DNA of 6,068 bases, taken from positions 1-6,068 of the forward strand of contig NZ_CALIMQ010000059.1 of the NCBI RefSeq assembly GCF_938045535.1, written 5' to 3'. This document shows positions 4,387-6,068 of the stretch, one piece after another (within the stretch, counting starts at the first letter, position 1; the number at the start of each line of letters is the position of its first letter). The position numbers and the translations under genes were made by a program. Source of the stretch: an uncultured Campylobacter sp. Lineage in GTDB: Bacteria > Campylobacterota > Campylobacteria > Campylobacterales > Campylobacteraceae. A model generated the notes under the pieces. It did no database searches, was not told the DNA's origin, and saw nothing but the letters and a program-made list of their open reading frames with translations.

Positions 4387-5749
4387 CATAGACTTCGACG
4401 CTTACGCGAAATTTTCGCGCCCGGGGCCTCGCTACACGAGCTATCCGACCGCTTTGGAATTTAGCGAAAACTTCAGTTACGACGGGTATTTGAACGAGCT
4501 GAAAAATCAGAAAAGCTCCACGCCGCTGTCGCTTTACTTTCACATGCCGTTTTGCCGCTCCGCCTGTTATTTTTGCGGCTGCAACGTAATCTACACCGGC
4601 AAGCGCGACAAGATGGATCGGTATTTGGACTATATCGAGCGCGAAATGCAAATTTTAAGCGGCGTCGTGGACGGCTCGCGGCAAGTCGTGCAGATGCACT
4701 TCGGCGGCGGTACGCCTACGTATTTTAGCGCCGAACAGCTTGCGCGCCACATAAAAAATATCAAAAAATATTTTAAAAATTTCAGCCCTGAAGCCGAGAT
4801 CAGCTGCGAGATCGATCCGCGATTTTTAAATGCCGAGCAGCTTGACGTGCTCGTTTCTAACGGCTTTAACCGCATCAGCTACGGCGTGCAGGACTTCGAC
4901 GAGCGCGTGCAAAAGGAGATCCACCGCATCCAGCCTTTTGAGCTTACTAGGGACGTCATAGCCATGGCTCGCGAGAGGGGGATAAAATCGATAAATATGG
5001 ATCTCATTTACGGTCTTCCGTATCAGAGCCTAGCTAGCTTTAAGCGCACGCTGGAGCTTGCGCTTTCGCTTGATCCGGACCGCTTTGCGATCTTTAACTA
5101 CGCGCACGTGCCGTGGATCAAAAAATCTATGCGTAAATTTGACGAGACGACCCTGCCCGAGCCCAAAGTGAAGCTTGAAATTTTGAAATTTACACACGAT
5201 TTTTTGAGCGCGAACGGATATGAGATGATCGGCATGGATCACTACTCAAAGCCCGAAGACGAGCTTCATACCGCGCTTAAAAACGGCTCGCTACACCGCA
5301 ATTTCCAGGGCTATACGACCAAGGGCGGCGCCGATCTGATCGGCATCGGGCTAACTAGCATCGGCGAAGGAGCGCGCCACTACGCGCAAAATTTCAAAGA
5401 TATGGACGCTTACGAGGCCGCGATAGATGCGGGCAGGCTGCCGTATTGCAGGGGCGTTTTGCTAAATGAAGAGGATCTGCTGCGCAAAGAGGTGATTATG
5501 GGGCTGATGAGTAATTTTTGCGTAGATATAGAGGCGATCGAGGAGAAATTTAAGATAAAATTTTTCGAGCATTTCGGCGCGAGCCTAAAGCAGCTTGAGG
5601 CGCTAAAGGATTTCGTACAAGTCTCGCCGCATAGAATTTCAGTAACGCCTACCGGCACGCTTTTGATCCGCAATATCGCGATGTGCTTTGATGAGTATAT
5701 GGGTAAAAATAAAAAAATAAAAGAAAGGAAGAGATACCTATGTTTATAA
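4379..5749 (+). CDS. hemN: Oxygen-independent coproporphyrinogen III dehydrogenase (radical SAM)
   Basis: HemN oxidatively decarboxylates coproporphyrinogen III to protoporphyrinogen IX without oxygen, using S-adenosylmethionine and a [4Fe-4S] cluster. From a GTG start at 4379 the product is 456 residues, close to E. coli HemN (457). The cluster cysteines are C59, C63 and C66, with the extra C68 typical of true HemN (CRSACYFCGC). GGGTPT (109-114), RISYGVQDFD, GMDHYSKPEDEL and FQGYTTKGGADLIG are HemN signatures, so it is not the related HemW. I prefer GTG 4379 over an upstream TTG (4346) because homologues begin just before the KFSRPGPRYTSYP block; it overlaps the UPF0763 gene by eight bases. 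The last ~15 residues after CFDEYM (GKNKKIKERKRYLCL) are unlike the family end, are A-rich and run into the htpX start, so the native C-terminus is probably replaced. Confidence 0.93.
   Translation: MNSIDFDAYAKFSRPGPRYTSYPTALEFSENFSYDGYLNELKNQKSSTPLSLYFHMPFCRSACYFCGCNVIYTGKRDKMDRYLDYIEREMQILSGVVDGSRQVVQMHFGGGTPTYFSAEQLARHIKNIKKYFKNFSPEAEISCEIDPRFLNAEQLDVLVSNGFNRISYGVQDFDERVQKEIHRIQPFELTRDVIAMARERGIKSINMDLIYGLPYQSLASFKRTLELALSLDPDRFAIFNYAHVPWIKKSMRKFDETTLPEPKVKLEILKFTHDFLSANGYEMIGMDHYSKPEDELHTALKNGSLHRNFQGYTTKGGADLIGIGLTSIGEGARHYAQNFKDMDAYEAAIDAGRLPYCRGVLLNEEDLLRKEVIMGLMSNFCVDIEAIEEKFKIKFFEHFGASLKQLEALKDFVQVSPHRISVTPTGTLLIRNIAMCFDEYMGKNKKIKERKRYLCL
5724..5729 (+). promoter_or_regulatory. htpX ribosome binding site
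   Basis: AAAGGA, followed by AGAG, ends ten bases before ATG 5740. It supports that ATG over the internal ATG at 5755, which has no such site. The signal lies in the A-rich DNA after the compositional break and so seems to belong to htpX rather than to hemN. Confidence 0.5.
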
Positions 5750-6068
5750 ATACTATGAAAACAGGTTTTTTAATGTTTGGATTAGTTTTTCTCTTTGTAG
5801 CAATTGGTGGTGCATTGGGAAATCAGCAAGGGGCACTAATTGGACTTATAATTGCTGGCGGTATGAGTTTTTACAGTTACTGGTTTAGTGATAAAATGGT
5901 TATCAAATCTTATAATGGTCAAGAAGTTAATTCCCAAAATAACCCAAGATTATATCACCTGATACAAAGATTGGCAAAAAATGCCGATTTACCTATGCCA
6001 AAAGTTTACATAATTCCAGAACGACAGCCAAATGCCTTTGCAACTGGAAGAAATCCAAATAATGCAGC
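5740..6068 (+). CDS. htpX: Membrane zinc metalloprotease HtpX, N-terminal part (runs off the window)
   Basis: HtpX is an M48B-family inner-membrane protease that degrades damaged membrane proteins alongside FtsH. The 109 codons visible contain two hydrophobic segments (about 9-27 and 31-48), then SYWFSDKMVIKSYNGQEV, LPMPKVYII and PNAFATGRNP (97-106), all recognisable HtpX landmarks. The zinc-binding HExxH lies some 30 residues further on, beyond the window, so catalytic integrity cannot be judged. The start ATG overlaps the last 10 bases of the hemN frame. G+C is about one third here against about half in hemN, with A/T-ending codons throughout (TTA, AAT, GGT), so this DNA comes from a different compositional background: a transferred gene or a different genome joined in assembly. 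Confidence 0.85.
   Translation, partial: MFINTMKTGFLMFGLVFLFVAIGGALGNQQGALIGLIIAGGMSFYSYWFSDKMVIKSYNGQEVNSQNNPRLYHLIQRLAKNADLPMPKVYIIPERQPNAFATGRNPNNA

Noticed and set aside
4358..4651. Long antisense frames opposite hemN, hemB, argF and UPF0763
   Set aside because: They mirror the codon structure of well-supported genes, are rich in improbable residue mixes, have no ribosome sites and no recognisable motifs.
1..6068. CRISPR arrays, tRNA/rRNA genes, insertion-sequence ends
   Set aside because: No regularly spaced direct repeats, no tRNA-like cloverleaf or rRNA sequence, and no transposase or terminal inverted repeats were seen on reading both strands.

Overview
The window looks like a chromosomal segment from a Campylobacterota organism, most likely a relatively GC-rich Campylobacter (gracilis / showae / rectus / curvus-like). 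The reasons are gene content and order (ribA-rsmG diverging from hemB, then argF, a UPF0763/DUF2603 gene and hemN, an order I recall from C. jejuni around Cj0992-Cj0997), a UPF0763 protein that I know only from epsilonproteobacteria, and frequent AAATTT/AAAATTTT words inside otherwise roughly 50% GC genes. The genus call is inference from memory; no search was run.

Layout. Positions 2-109 hold the last part of a copper-type P-type ATPase reading rightward. It is very GC-rich and breaks off abruptly. From 210 upward a leftward operon reads (from 1548 down) ribA, rsmG, a small PP0621-like zinc-ribbon membrane protein, and the first ~35 codons of a fourth gene cut by the junction with the ATPase. 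Each gene overlaps the next by 1-4 bases. A 63-bp divergent intergenic region (1549-1611) carries back-to-back promoter-like elements inside a perfect 7+7 dyad. Rightward from 1612 come hemB, a 67-residue orphan gene, a decayed-looking coding remnant ending in an ATGA overlap with argF, then argF, the UPF0763 gene and hemN. The genes are so tightly packed that a single transcript is likely. At about 5700 the base composition drops sharply to roughly one third GC and an incomplete htpX follows to the window end.

How the genes fit together. hemB (porphobilinogen synthase) and hemN (oxygen-independent coproporphyrinogen III dehydrogenase) are two steps of heme synthesis. argF is an arginine biosynthesis step, and ribA opens riboflavin synthesis from GTP on the divergent side. 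rsmG modifies 16S rRNA. This is a housekeeping neighbourhood.

I did not find a convincing new defence or mobile system. The points worth a second look are the two abrupt compositional junctions at the ends (both ends join a core Campylobacter block to DNA of quite different GC, so a chimeric contig must be excluded before any transfer story), the hemB-argF interval with its small orphan gene and remnant, and the dyad in the divergent promoter.
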